A stretch of 64,000 nt of DNA from Bradyrhizobium sp. 199 (GTDB lineage Bacteria > Pseudomonadota > Alphaproteobacteria > Rhizobiales > Xanthobacteraceae), in assembly GCF_023073355.1 (NCBI RefSeq), contig NZ_JADPJI010000009.1, forward strand, positions 101,001 through 165,000, written 5' to 3'. A program made the translations under genes and the position numbers. Positions 25,361 to 34,131 of the stretch are shown in pieces (the stretch's first letter is position 1; every line of letters starts with the position of its first letter). The notes under the pieces are model-generated. The model saw nothing but the letters and a program-made list of their open reading frames with translations, was not told the origin of the DNA and searched no databases.

Positions 25361-26746
25361 ATGACGATCGACGCCATCCTAGACGCCGAGCCCCAGCGTG
25401 CCCCGGTTGCCTCCCCCATTGCGAGCCTGCTGACGGCGCCGATCCTGCCCACGTTGCTGCGGCTCGCGATACCCAACATGATCGCGATGGTCGGCAGCAC
25501 GCTGGTTGCGATCGCCGAGACCTCCTATATCGGCCGGCTCGGCACCATTCCGCTCGCCGCGATCGCGCTGGTGTTTCCGTTCGCCATGCTGACGCAGATG
25601 ATGAGCGCAGGCGCGATGGGCGGCGGCGTCTCCTCCGCGATCAGCCGCGCGCTCGGCGCAGGCGATCGGGACCGCGCCGCGACGCTGGCGCTGCATGCCG
25701 CCATCATCGGCCTCTGCGGCGGGCTGTTCTTCACAGTGATGATGCTCGTCTTCGGCCGCTCGTTGTTCGCGCTGCTCGGCGGCCGCGATCACGTGCTGGA
25801 GGAGGCCAGCGGCTATTCGCAGGTGCTGTTCTCCGGTGCGGTCGCGATCTGGCTCGTCAACACGCTGGCCTCGGTGATCCGCGGCACCGGCGACATGCGC
25901 CTGCCCTCGATGACGCTGATCGGGGGGAGCGTGCTCCAGATCGCGCTCGGCGGCACGCTGGGGCTCGGTCTGTTCGGCGTGAAGCAATACGGCATGCCGG
26001 GCGTCGCCAGCGGCCAATTGATCGCGTTCAGCTGCGCTGCGATCTTCTTGCTCTGGTATCTCGCGTCCGGCCGCAGCCGGCTGCCGCTGAACCTTCGCGC
26101 GTTTCATTTCGAGCGCGCGATGTTCCTGGACATTCTTAAAGTGGGCGCGGTGGCGTGTTTGTCACCGCTTCAGACCGTTCTCACCATTCTGGTCTTCACA
26201 AAAATTCTCGCGACCTTCGGCACCGAGATGCTGGCGGGTTACGGCATCGGCTCGCGGCTGGAATTTCTGCTGATCCCCATCACCTTCGCCTTTGGCATCG
26301 CCTCGGTGCCGATGGTCGGCGTGGCGATGGGCGCGGGACACGTAAAGCGCGCGCGGCGTGTGGCCTGGACTGCAGCTGCGGCCTCCGGACTCACGGTCGG
26401 CCTGGTCGGGCTCGTCATCGCGCTCGATCCCTCGCTGTGGGTCGCGCTCTTCACGCGGGATGCGGGCGTCTCCGCCGCCGCCCACAGCTATTTCCATTGG
26501 GCCGGCCCGGCCTTCGTGTTCTTCGGCATAGGCGTGTCGCTCTACTTCTCCTCACAAGGTGCGGCGCGCGTCGGCGGGCCCGTGCTGGCATCCACCGCGC
26601 GCCTTCTGATGGTTGCGATCGGCGGCATCGGCCTGATGATGGCTCAGGCGCCGGCCTGGACGTTGTTCGCGCTGGTCGGCGGTGCCATGGTCGTGTTCGG
26701 CCTGTCGACTGCGGCCTCGGTCGCCTTCGCGCGCTGGGGCAAATGA
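25361..26746 (+). CDS. MATE family multidrug efflux transporter
   Basis: 461 aa with about twelve hydrophobic helices in two six-helix bundles. Family segments include RLAIPNMIAMVGSTLVAIAE near residue 33 and a repeated LGAG / AMGAGHVKRARR pattern at the start of the second half. MATE proteins export drugs or metabolites with Na+ or H+ antiport. The gene is monocistronic. It follows the GNAT gene by 84 bp on the same strand, but no shared function is implied. Confidence 0.91.
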   Translation: MTIDAILDAEPQRAPVASPIASLLTAPILPTLLRLAIPNMIAMVGSTLVAIAETSYIGRLGTIPLAAIALVFPFAMLTQMMSAGAMGGGVSSAISRALGAGDRDRAATLALHAAIIGLCGGLFFTVMMLVFGRSLFALLGGRDHVLEEASGYSQVLFSGAVAIWLVNTLASVIRGTGDMRLPSMTLIGGSVLQIALGGTLGLGLFGVKQYGMPGVASGQLIAFSCAAIFLLWYLASGRSRLPLNLRAFHFERAMFLDILKVGAVACLSPLQTVLTILVFTKILATFGTEMLAGYGIGSRLEFLLIPITFAFGIASVPMVGVAMGAGHVKRARRVAWTAAAASGLTVGLVGLVIALDPSLWVALFTRDAGVSAAAHSYFHWAGPAFVFFGIGVSLYFSSQGAARVGGPVLASTARLLMVAIGGIGLMMAQAPAWTLFALVGGAMVVFGLSTAASVAFARWGK

Positions 26747-26841
26747 GCGCAGGCAGGTAAGCGCAGGGATGTGATTCCAGCCAGCGTTGCACTATCGCGT
26801 CGGCCTGCCAGGGAGGCGCTCCATTTTTCCAGGCCGTCTCC

Positions 26842-27028
26842 ATGACTTCCGGATTCGCTGCTCTCATCGTCCTCCTCGCCGCGCTTGTTGGCGCATCTGC
26901 CGCTCGTGCGCAGAACGCCGATGGGACATGTTGACACCCAGGCAGGTGATGCGCGCGTCAAGATCAGCAAATGCGGCGGCGGCATATGTGGCCACATCGT
27001 CTGGCTGCGCGATCCCTACGACTTGTGT
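26842..27028 (+). pseudogene. DUF2147 protein remnant, frameshifted and truncated
   Basis: ATG 26842 opens a good signal peptide (TSGFAALIVLLAALVGASAA, cleavage near RAQ). The mature start NADGT is then followed at once by a stop (TGTTGA). One frame later the conserved DUF2147 core continues as TQAGDARVKISKCGGGICGH and IVWLRDPYDL. Compared with intact members (GTWLTQAGDARV...), the junction carries a net one-base insertion. The C-terminal half of the domain (normally about 70 residues more) is gone, and a repeat begins shortly after. Intact DUF2147 proteins are periplasmic, of unknown function. Confidence 0.8.
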
Positions 27029-27056
27029 GACCTTCTTGTCCCGGGCGCGAGCGTCG

Positions 27057-27164
27057 CTCTAAAGCATGATCCGGAAAAGTGCGCAGCGGTTTTCCGAAAA
27101 GATCACGCTTAAACAATAACCTAAAGCGCGATAGCGATTCATCCTGATCGCGTCGCGCTTTAGG
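27057..27164. repeat. Rhizobial interspersed repeat (GCATGATCCGGAAAAGTG type) with palindromic end
   Basis: The first half (GCATGATCCGGAAAAGTG, then CGGTTTTCCGAAAAGATCA) is a well-known abundant rhizobial repeat. The second half is a long inverted repeat with arms CCTAAAGCGCG (27120-27130) and CGCGCTTTAGG (27154-27164). The right arm supplies the stop codon of the DUF3095 gene. It also abuts the DUF2147 remnant, so it may mark a past rearrangement. Confidence 0.82.
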
Positions 27165-28305
27165 CCATCATCGCCTTCAGCGCGGTTGCCGCCGAGGCGT
27201 AGCCGCCCCGCGCACCGTCGATGAAGTGGACGTGATCGCTGCGCAACACCGAGGGCGTGAAGCAGGTCATCATGGCGGCGTCCTGCGGATAGAGGCCATA
27301 GCGCACGACGCCATTACGTGCCGCAATCGCGAGACGGTCGCTCAGCGCGCGTTCGAGCTCCGGCGTGCAGTCGAGGATCATGCGCAGGCCGTCATCATAC
27401 TTCCTGAAATCCGAGTTCTCGACCACCTGACGTTTGTAGACATTTGGCACGAAGCCGCCGACGTTAAGGTCGAAGCGCATGATCAGGTAGACGAACAGCG
27501 TATAGGCCAGCGCGCTGGCGCGGCGCGCCAGCAGCGGACCGCCGCGCTTGGTGCGGGCCTCGAAGTCGAGCCCCTGCGGCGGCCATTTCAGCGGCGGCCC
27601 TTGCGGCGGCACCGGGCGCGCACCATCCGGGCTGCGTTCGACAAGGTGGATGATGTCCTCGATCACTTTGCGGAAGGCATGCGGATCGACGCCCCGAGCG
27701 GGCATCACCAGAACGGACAGGATCAGTCCACGTGAGGCCGGTATCACCTCGAAGCGGCAGGACAGGCCGGAGAGATCGGGCTGCGTGCCCGCCGGCGCTT
27801 CGGGGACGGCAAAATCCCCCCGCTTCATCGCAGCGTCGGCCCAGGCGAGCCCGCCGCCGGAGAACATTGCGTAGGACAGGTTCGCCGAGGGGCCGAAGCG
27901 TGCGACGCGCACGTCGAGGCCTTGTGCGCGGATCGCGCTGACCGGCACCAGCGCGACCCGCATCGTCAGATCGAGATCTTCCCGCACCCAGGTCGCGGTC
28001 GCGGCCAGCGCCTCGCGGGCAGGCTCGAGATCGGAAGGCGCGACCGCAAAACTCGCGCCGTCGCCGCCGAACACGAAGGGGAATTCGCGTCCCTCCAGCG
28101 CGTTCGTCACCGCCGCGATCACGGCCGCACCCGCCATGTTGACCGCCTTGTAGCGCTGCGCCGCGATCGCCTTGGTCGAATCGACGATGTCGGCAATGCC
28201 GATGCTCCAATCGTCCGGGAGCGGCGCATAGAGCGCCGGGTCCATCAGGCTGGTAAAGCCGCGGAAGACGGGAATGCCGCCATAGAAGGATTCGCCTGAG
28301 GTCAT
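27160..28305 (-). CDS. DUF3095 protein with nucleotide-cyclase-like N-terminus
   Basis: 381 aa. The N-terminal part has features of class III cyclase-like folds: ADIVDSTKAI at about residues 38-47, NMAGAAVIAAVT, and FGGDGASFAV at about 78-87. This matches the DUF3095 family. The C-terminal part is helix-rich with NVYKRQVVENSDFRKYDDGL. If it is a true cyclase, the metal-binding Asp would be Asp39 with a second acid in GGDG. Activity is unproven. Its stop codon is provided by the neighbouring repeat. Monocistronic. Confidence 0.8.
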   Translation of the reverse strand: MTSGESFYGGIPVFRGFTSLMDPALYAPLPDDWSIGIADIVDSTKAIAAQRYKAVNMAGAAVIAAVTNALEGREFPFVFGGDGASFAVAPSDLEPAREALAATATWVREDLDLTMRVALVPVSAIRAQGLDVRVARFGPSANLSYAMFSGGGLAWADAAMKRGDFAVPEAPAGTQPDLSGLSCRFEVIPASRGLILSVLVMPARGVDPHAFRKVIEDIIHLVERSPDGARPVPPQGPPLKWPPQGLDFEARTKRGGPLLARRASALAYTLFVYLIMRFDLNVGGFVPNVYKRQVVENSDFRKYDDGLRMILDCTPELERALSDRLAIAARNGVVRYGLYPQDAAMMTCFTPSVLRSDHVHFIDGARGGYASAATALKAMMA

Positions 28306-28451
28306 CGGGGATACTGGATGGTTAGAATGCGGGTCCGAACGAGATACGAGGGAGGATCGATCCGGGTTCGCCAGCGGGCGGGCCCTTGCAATCTTTGGCC
28401 GAAACCGGCCCGGACAACAAGATCAGGCCGCGCCTGCAATGCCGCAGTTCT

Positions 28452-28540
28452 CGTAGGTGGGCAAAGGCGCAAAGCGCCGTGCCACCATGTGTCACCAGGA
28501 CAGATGAGGTGGTGGGCACGCTACGCTTTGCCACCCTACG
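28452..28540. repeat. Interspersed repeat, CGTAGGGTGGGCAAAG family, copy 1
   Basis: Begins CGTAGGTGGGCAAAGGCGC and ends CTTTGCCACCCTACG, so the two ends are inverted copies of each other. The centre is variable. Related copies are at 44885-44982, 46272-46362 and 63329-63416. All are intergenic, consistent with a mobile or RNA-structural repeat; no coding content. Confidence 0.75.
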
Positions 28541-28578
28541 AGCACTGCAAAGCAACGGACTCCGAGCGCGAACACCCG

Positions 28579-28788
28579 CTAGTGCAGCTTCTCGTCCTGA
28601 CGCTTGCGCAAACTATCGAGAGACGCATCGTAGCAGCCGACCAGGCGTACGAATTGCTGCGGGTACATTTCATGGCCGTGACTGCCGGAATTCTGATGTG
28701 TCATCGGCGGGCAGTGGGCATCAGCCGGCTTCGCGCGGGATTGCTCCGTCCGTCCCTGATTTGAAGCCGTTACGTCAGGCATGGCCAT
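28579..28788 (-). CDS. Small hypothetical protein
   Basis: 69 aa from ATG 28788, which has a GGGAG ribosome site 6-7 nt upstream. The sequence is polar, with His/Met-rich stretches (THQNSGSHGHEMYP) and two Cys (AHCPPM and VGCYDASL), ending RKRQDEKLH. No family recognised. The good ribosome site and the distinct C-terminus argue for a real gene. The short length and flanking repeat keep the call tentative. Confidence 0.42.
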   Translation of the reverse strand: MAMPDVTASNQGRTEQSRAKPADAHCPPMTHQNSGSHGHEMYPQQFVRLVGCYDASLDSLRKRQDEKLH

Positions 28789-28913
28789 GGACTGCTCCCT
28801 ATCGATTAGGGCAGATCGATTGACGTAACCCAATCGATTGCGGGGCATCTTATGACCAAATCCGGCTGAATGTCATGTGCTGGATCAACGCAATCGTGGT
28901 GGCAGAGTTCCCC

Positions 28914-29639
28914 TTATGCCGTATTCCCGGCGTCGACAGTGAACACGGACCCGGTGACATTGCGGCCGCCCTCGCCGAGCAAATATTCCACCATCCGCGC
29001 GACGTCGTCCGTCTCAGGAAGGCGGCGCAGCGCGCTGCGGCCCGCGATGCGCTTGCGCGCCTCGTCGGAAAGATTGTGCGTGAGTTCGGTGTCGATGAAG
29101 CCCGGCGCGATGGCGTTCACGGTGATGCCGAGCTTGCCGACTTCGCGCGCCAGCGAGCGGGTGAAGCCGGTGGCAGCGGCCTTGGTCGCGCCATAGACGG
29201 ACAGGCCGTTATAACCGGTGGTCGCAATGATCGAGGAGATGTTGATGATGCGGCCTGCCCCGTCCGCCATCATCTGCCGCGCCACATATTTGGTGAGGAT
29301 GATCGGCGACAGCACGTTGAGCTGCACGAGCGCCTCGATCGCGGAATTGTGCATGGTGGCAAGCAGGCCCTCGGTGCCGAGGCCGGCATTGTTGACGAGG
29401 CCGTAGACGGGGCCGAATTCGTCGCGCACCAGTTTTGCAAAGGCCGGAATGGCGTCAATCACCGCAAGGTCGCAGGCGCGGAAATGCAGGCGCCCTTCGG
29501 AGACGGCAACCGCAGCTTTGAGCTCTTCGCTCTCGCCCCGCGCCGCCGCGATCACGTTGTAGCCGGCGCCAGCCAGGCGCTTGCCGATCGAAAGACCGAT
29601 GCCGCGACTTCCGCCAGTGACGAGAACGTTGTTATGCAT
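28914..29639 (-). CDS. SDR family oxidoreductase, FabG-like
   Basis: 241 aa from ATG 29639. Cofactor motif TGGSRGIG at residues 7-14, NNAG at about 80, and a catalytic Ser-Tyr-Lys set (SSIIATTGYNGLSVYGATKA) match ketoacyl-ACP reductase-like SDRs. It overlaps the end of the adenylating enzyme by 8 nt and so is the third gene of the ACP operon. A role in reducing an ACP-bound keto group is plausible; NADP preference is suggested by the Arg after GGS. Confidence 0.88.
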   Translation of the reverse strand: MHNNVLVTGGSRGIGLSIGKRLAGAGYNVIAAARGESEELKAAVAVSEGRLHFRACDLAVIDAIPAFAKLVRDEFGPVYGLVNNAGLGTEGLLATMHNSAIEALVQLNVLSPIILTKYVARQMMADGAGRIINISSIIATTGYNGLSVYGATKAAATGFTRSLAREVGKLGITVNAIAPGFIDTELTHNLSDEARKRIAGRSALRRLPETDDVARMVEYLLGEGGRNVTGSVFTVDAGNTA

Positions 29640-31014
29640 CGGTTCGCGCCAGTTTTCCGGCCGGGGTGACATCGAGCGCCTCGACGAAGCGGATCACTGC
29701 CGGCACCTTGTGGGAGGCGAGCTGGGCGCGGCACCGGTCCAGGATCTGGTCACGGATATCTTTCGCGCGCGCGGGATCGGTGCCCTCAGTGAGGATCACG
29801 TCGGCAACCACGATACCGCCGGTGATCGGGCTCTTCCGCGACTTGGCCCGCGACATCCGCACGTCGGGATGGCGGTTGATCACCGCCTCGATCTCCTCGG
29901 GATGGACCTTCAGCCCACCGATATTGATGATGCCGCCGCGGCGGCCGACGAAGTAATAACGGTCGCCGCGCAGCTCGACGATGTCGCCGCTGTCGATAAA
30001 TCCATCGCCATCGGTAAGCGCCGCAGCGCTGCGGCCGACATAGGCATGCGCAGTGCGCGTCGAACGGATACGAAGCGAGCCGTCGACCACTTTCATCTCG
30101 ACGCCGTTGCGATTGCCGAGATAGTCGGCCGGAAAGCCCTCCAGCCCGTCATTCACGGCGAAGCCGACGCCGGCTTCGGTCGAGGCATAGGCATGACCAA
30201 CGGAGGAATTGGGAAATGCCGCCTTGAGACCGTCGAGCACCGCCTGGTCGGCGATTTCGCCGGAGAGGCGGACGTAGCGAGGAGCGAATTGCGTAGCCGA
30301 ACCGCTCATCAGGAGCTTGCGCCAGTGTGAAGGCGTGCCGGAGATGTGCGAAACGCCATGCGCCTTCAGCCGCGCGACGTGATCACCGAGCGCCTCATGC
30401 GGGTCCGACAACACCATCGAGCCACCGGAAAGGATGGCGCGGAGGAAGATCTGCAGGCCGCCATAGCGGCGGATGTCGTAGAAGGTCGCCCAGACCGGCG
30501 CCGGGCCACGCGCGGGCCCTTCGGCAACGATCGCCCCGGTGAGCGCTTCCAGCGTGTGGCCGACGACTTTCGGCACGCCTGAAGTGCCCGACGTCAGCAT
30601 CAGCCATTCCGTGGCGCGCTCGGACTTGGCCGGCGCGGTGGCTTCAAGCGGCAATTGCGCAGTGACGATGAGCGTGATGCCCGTGTCGGCCCAGCCGTCG
30701 GGCTCGTCAGTGACAACCGCATCGATCCCGGCATCGGCGATCAGCGCCTCAAGATGGGCCGGGTTGAGGTCGGGTGGACAGAGCAGCATGCGACGGGCGA
30801 TGCCGTCGAGCTCGATCATGGCAAGGCCCGACCGGAGCTGGTCCGACAATTTGAGCAGCACGGCACGACCCGACAGCTCGCGCAGGCGGCCGCCTAGAAC
30901 CGTGTGCGACAGGATGTCGGTCAGCGACACGACATCGTGCGCATCGGAGATCGTTCGGCCGGTCAGCTCCGCGCCGAGATGGTCGCGGAGCGCGAAGATT
31001 TCACGCGGGGACAT
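29632..31014 (-). CDS. Adenylate-forming (ANL) enzyme, likely acyl-ACP ligase
   Basis: 460 aa. AMP-binding motifs LMLTSGTSGVPKVVGHT at about residues 137-153, YASTEAG, a hinge DSGD, and a C-terminal lysine in PAGKLART are intact, so adenylation and thioesterification should both work. The N-terminus is shorter than in acyl-CoA synthetases. Its start overlaps the acyl carrier protein gene by 14 nt, and its end overlaps the SDR gene by 8 nt. The layout suggests that the enzyme loads an acid onto that ACP. The acid is unknown. Confidence 0.85.
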   Translation of the reverse strand: MSPREIFALRDHLGAELTGRTISDAHDVVSLTDILSHTVLGGRLRELSGRAVLLKLSDQLRSGLAMIELDGIARRMLLCPPDLNPAHLEALIADAGIDAVVTDEPDGWADTGITLIVTAQLPLEATAPAKSERATEWLMLTSGTSGVPKVVGHTLEALTGAIVAEGPARGPAPVWATFYDIRRYGGLQIFLRAILSGGSMVLSDPHEALGDHVARLKAHGVSHISGTPSHWRKLLMSGSATQFAPRYVRLSGEIADQAVLDGLKAAFPNSSVGHAYASTEAGVGFAVNDGLEGFPADYLGNRNGVEMKVVDGSLRIRSTRTAHAYVGRSAAALTDGDGFIDSGDIVELRGDRYYFVGRRGGIINIGGLKVHPEEIEAVINRHPDVRMSRAKSRKSPITGGIVVADVILTEGTDPARAKDIRDQILDRCRAQLASHKVPAVIRFVEALDVTPAGKLARTDA

Positions 31015-31246
31015 TTTCGTAGGCCCGCACGAAATCGCCCACCGTGGCGGGGAATGCTGCGTCCTCGGAAATGGTGAAGGGGTCGACGCCGGTCTCGTCC
31101 TCGAGACGCGCGACGAGGATGGCGAAGGCGAGCGAGTCGAAGCCCGTCTCGTGCAGGGACAGATCGTCCGAAAGAGCGGGAAGCGTGACGTGCTGCTCCT
31201 TGGCGATCTGCTGGATCGCCTCGATGACCTTAGACCTTACCGACAT
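31001..31246 (-). CDS. Acyl carrier protein
   Basis: 81 aa, acidic, with the phosphopantetheine site GFDSLAF at about residues 34-40 (Ser37). The four-helix ACP pattern is intact. It is not the housekeeping AcpP, since it is separate from fab genes and has a divergent sequence. It is translationally overlapped with a downstream adenylating enzyme, so it is presumably that enzyme's carrier. A PPTase for activation must come from elsewhere. Confidence 0.91.
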   Translation of the reverse strand: MSVRSKVIEAIQQIAKEQHVTLPALSDDLSLHETGFDSLAFAILVARLEDETGVDPFTISEDAAFPATVGDFVRAYENVPA

Positions 31247-31387
31247 GGCTGGCTCGCGTTGTTATCGTTGCTGTTGCGGCGGCTCTTGCTGGCCGCCTCC
31301 CCATGGCGGCTTGTTTACCCGAGAGAAGTAAATGGCTTCTTGGACAATTCAGATAAAATTGGACCTATCTGCCGATTTTTACGGGAT

Positions 31388-33196
31388 CTACAGCCTGATC
31401 GAGCCGTCCAGGATCCGCGCATAGGCCGCGGCGTCCAGCGGGACATAGGCTCCGGATCTCGAATCCACCATGAACAGCGGATCGGAGATCGCGGCGGGAT
31501 CGAAGCCCTCTCGAACGAGATCGCCTTTCTTCTGCTTGAACGTCTCGGTCGCATCGATATCGCTGGAGATGCGGATGAAGACGGGGCGTGCATAGGCCGG
31601 CAGGCACTGCGCGAGATGTGCAGGCAATGTCGCAATATCGAAGCCCTCGTTGACGACGATCGCGCTCATGCCAGCGCGGCCGTCAGTGCCGGAGATGCTG
31701 ACACCGTAGGTGGTCGCGTCGACCACGCCGCTGAAGTCGCGCATCGCGTCGTTCACTTCCGAGGTCGCGACGTTCTCGCCTTTCCAGCGGAACGTGTCCC
31801 CGATGCGATCGACGAAGTGGAAGAATCCCTTATCGTCGATCCGCATCAGATCGCCGGTGCGAAACCAGGCATCGCCTTTGGCAAAGACATCGCGAAGGAT
31901 CTTCTTCTCGGTTTCGCCGGTGTCGGTGTAGCCCTCGAAGCGGCCACCGCCTTCATCGGCGGTGCCGATGCGGCCGATGGCTTCGCCGGCCTCGCCGCGG
32001 GCACAGGCGAGGCAAAATCCCTCGTCATTGCGCAGCGGCAGGCCGCTGTCGGGATCGAGCTTGACCAGGTTCGCGGGAAAGCGATGCGCTAGCAGCGGCG
32101 GGACGCGGCCGATCGCCCCTCGCTCGCCCTCGACGTTGAACAGCGAGAAATTGCCTTCCGTCGCCGCATAGAATTCGAGGATACGGGGAATGGCGAAACG
32201 CGTCTGAAAGTCATCCCAGATGTCGCCGCGCAGGCCGTTGCCGCAGACGAGGCGGAGACGATGACGGTTCTCGTATTCGGACGGCGGCGCCTTGAGCAAA
32301 TAACGGCAGAGCTCTCCGATATATTGAAACAGCGTGCAGTCGTGATGGACGACATCGGACCAGAAATGCGAGGCCGAGAATTTTTCCGCAATCACTACTG
32401 ACCCGCCGGCAGCCAGCATGCTGCATGGCGCGACGATGCCACCAACCGAGTGGAACAAGGGCAGGCAATCATAGAGCCGATCTTGCGGGCTCGCGCTGGT
32501 GAGGCCGGCGAACCAGAAGCCCCAGTTGAGAATGCGGCGGTGGCTGATGCTGGCGGCCTTCGGCAGGCCTGTCGTGCCCGAGGTGTAGATCAGCAGCGCA
32601 CGGTCGTCGATGCTGACCTCGCCGCGCTCCTGCGGCGAAAGAGGGGCGTCGTCCAGCACCGCCAGATCGATGGCGCGATCGCCGCGGGCATCGCCATGCG
32701 TCCAGACCTTGGCCTCGGTCTTCAGATGCGGTGTTGAACTCTTCAGTGTCTCCGTCAGCTCATGCGCCACGATGATATGCCTGGGCTTGGCGACGTCGAT
32801 GCAATGCGCGAGCGAGGGCCCGACCAGCTTGGTGTTGAGGAGTGCGACCACACCGCCGACCCGGCTGATGCCGAGCCATGCCGCGATATAGTCGATGCCG
32901 TTCGGCATGATCAACGCAACAGTATCACCCTTGGCCACGCCGACCGAGCGCGCCCAGCGCGCGTAGCGATTGATGCGCTTCGACAAACCTGAATAGTCGA
33001 GACTTGTCTCATCGGTGACCAGCGCGACACGGTCGGGTTGACGCTGCGCCCAATCGTCAATGACGTCGGCGAACAGGCGCCCCGGCAGCGTCTCGATCCG
33101 CGCGGTGAGCTCGATGGCCTTCAGCCAGATCTTTGAAGCCGAAGGCGGGCGCGCGGTTTTGGGTTGCTCGATGACACCGGTCGTCATGCCGTTCAT
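31388..33196 (-). CDS. FATP-type long-chain acyl-CoA synthetase
   Basis: 602 aa. AMP-binding motif LLIYTSGTTGLPKAAS at about residues 200-215, YAATEGNFSLFN, the FATP signature FRWKGENVATSEV near 470, and a C-terminal TFKQKKGDLVREGFD. These place it among bacterial fatty-acid transport protein/very-long-chain acyl-CoA synthetases. It precedes the ACP operon on the same strand by 141 bp and may provide or salvage acyl-CoA for it. ATG 33196 or 33187 could be the start. Confidence 0.88.
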   Translation of the reverse strand: MNGMTTGVIEQPKTARPPSASKIWLKAIELTARIETLPGRLFADVIDDWAQRQPDRVALVTDETSLDYSGLSKRINRYARWARSVGVAKGDTVALIMPNGIDYIAAWLGISRVGGVVALLNTKLVGPSLAHCIDVAKPRHIIVAHELTETLKSSTPHLKTEAKVWTHGDARGDRAIDLAVLDDAPLSPQERGEVSIDDRALLIYTSGTTGLPKAASISHRRILNWGFWFAGLTSASPQDRLYDCLPLFHSVGGIVAPCSMLAAGGSVVIAEKFSASHFWSDVVHHDCTLFQYIGELCRYLLKAPPSEYENRHRLRLVCGNGLRGDIWDDFQTRFAIPRILEFYAATEGNFSLFNVEGERGAIGRVPPLLAHRFPANLVKLDPDSGLPLRNDEGFCLACARGEAGEAIGRIGTADEGGGRFEGYTDTGETEKKILRDVFAKGDAWFRTGDLMRIDDKGFFHFVDRIGDTFRWKGENVATSEVNDAMRDFSGVVDATTYGVSISGTDGRAGMSAIVVNEGFDIATLPAHLAQCLPAYARPVFIRISSDIDATETFKQKKGDLVREGFDPAAISDPLFMVDSRSGAYVPLDAAAYARILDGSIRL

Positions 33197-33417
33197 TCTT
33201 TCGGAACGTGTCTGCTGGTCCCGGCAGCTTAGCTCGCGCGGCCTGCCCAGGTGTTAAGAGACAGGGTAAAGGCCGCTTAGTGCGCGATTAACTCTAGTCA
33301 TCCCTTACAAAGCCGGCGGGATCCGTGCGCGAGGCCGCTGGCGCAAGGTGGCGAAATTGTCGGACATCAAAAGCAGCAGCGCCGTACGGCGAAGCTGAAA
33401 CGCCGCGCCGTCCCGCG

Positions 33418-33711
33418 CTAACCGGTTCGCCTCTGACGCAAGCGCTGCGGCGCTGCATTGACCGGGTAGTAGGGATTGAGGTCACAGATCGCGGAGCGAC
33501 CCGTTGCAGTGGCGCGGCACTGCGGCAACGAGGTGAAGGAGCAGTCGTACCACTCCCCGCCTCCCCCGTTCGCACCTGAGTAAACGTGCATGCAGACGGG
33601 GTAACGCGGATCGAAGGTCTGCGCATGCGACGGCGCGGCCGTGAGCAGTGCGCCGGCGGCCACGATCAGGCTGAACGCGAAACGCATGAACAGTATTCCG
33701 GTACGCTGCAT
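33418..33711 (-). CDS. DUF3551 secreted small protein, second of tandem pair
   Basis: 97 aa from ATG 33711, supported by AGGA six bases upstream; ATG 33687 is the alternative. Signal peptide (FAFSLIVAAGALLTAAPSHA) then the DUF3551 core with YPVCMHVY, WYDCSFTSLPQC and ICDLNPYY. Four Cys suggest two disulfides in the periplasm. It follows its paralogue by 8 nt. DUF3551 proteins are numerous in Bradyrhizobium and of unknown function. Confidence 0.82.
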   Translation of the reverse strand: MQRTGILFMRFAFSLIVAAGALLTAAPSHAQTFDPRYPVCMHVYSGANGGGGEWYDCSFTSLPQCRATATGRSAICDLNPYYPVNAAPQRLRQRRTG

Positions 33712-33719
33712 CACGGGTC

Positions 33720-34004
33720 CTATTGCACCTTCTTGTGGCGCCGGCGGGGCTGCTGCGGCGGCTGGTCGAAGGCGTAATAGGGATTGACGTCGCAGCTCGC
33801 CGAGCGGCCCGACGCGGTCGCGCGGCACTGCGGCAGCGAGGTGAAAGAGCAGTCGAAATAGTCGCCGCCACCGCCGCCGAAGCCGCCGCCGGGCGTGTAA
33901 ACGTGCATGCACACCGGATAGCGCGGATCGTAGGTCTGGGCGCTGGCATCTGCCGCGACGAACAGCGCCGTAATCGCGGCGAGGGGCAAAATCAACATGC
34001 GCAT
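33720..34004 (-). CDS. DUF3551 secreted small protein, first of tandem pair
   Basis: 94 aa with a signal peptide (MLILPLAAITALFVAADASA), then the same conserved core as its neighbour: YPVCMHVY, a Gly-rich loop (GGGFGGGGGDYFD), CSFTSLPQC and SCDVNPYY. The C-terminus is basic (RRRHKKVQ). The two genes are obvious tandem duplicates, with the Gly loop differing most. Function unknown. Confidence 0.85.
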   Translation of the reverse strand: MRMLILPLAAITALFVAADASAQTYDPRYPVCMHVYTPGGGFGGGGGDYFDCSFTSLPQCRATASGRSASCDVNPYYAFDQPPQQPRRRHKKVQ

Positions 34005-34131
34005 GGACAGATCCTTGAATCGACGGCGTCGGCGGGCCTGATGCCGACGGCCTCCTATGACATAACACCAGGCCGGTTGCGACTGTTCCTAGGGACAGAT
34101 GACGGCAAGGTGAGCGCTGCGGGCTGCGGCG

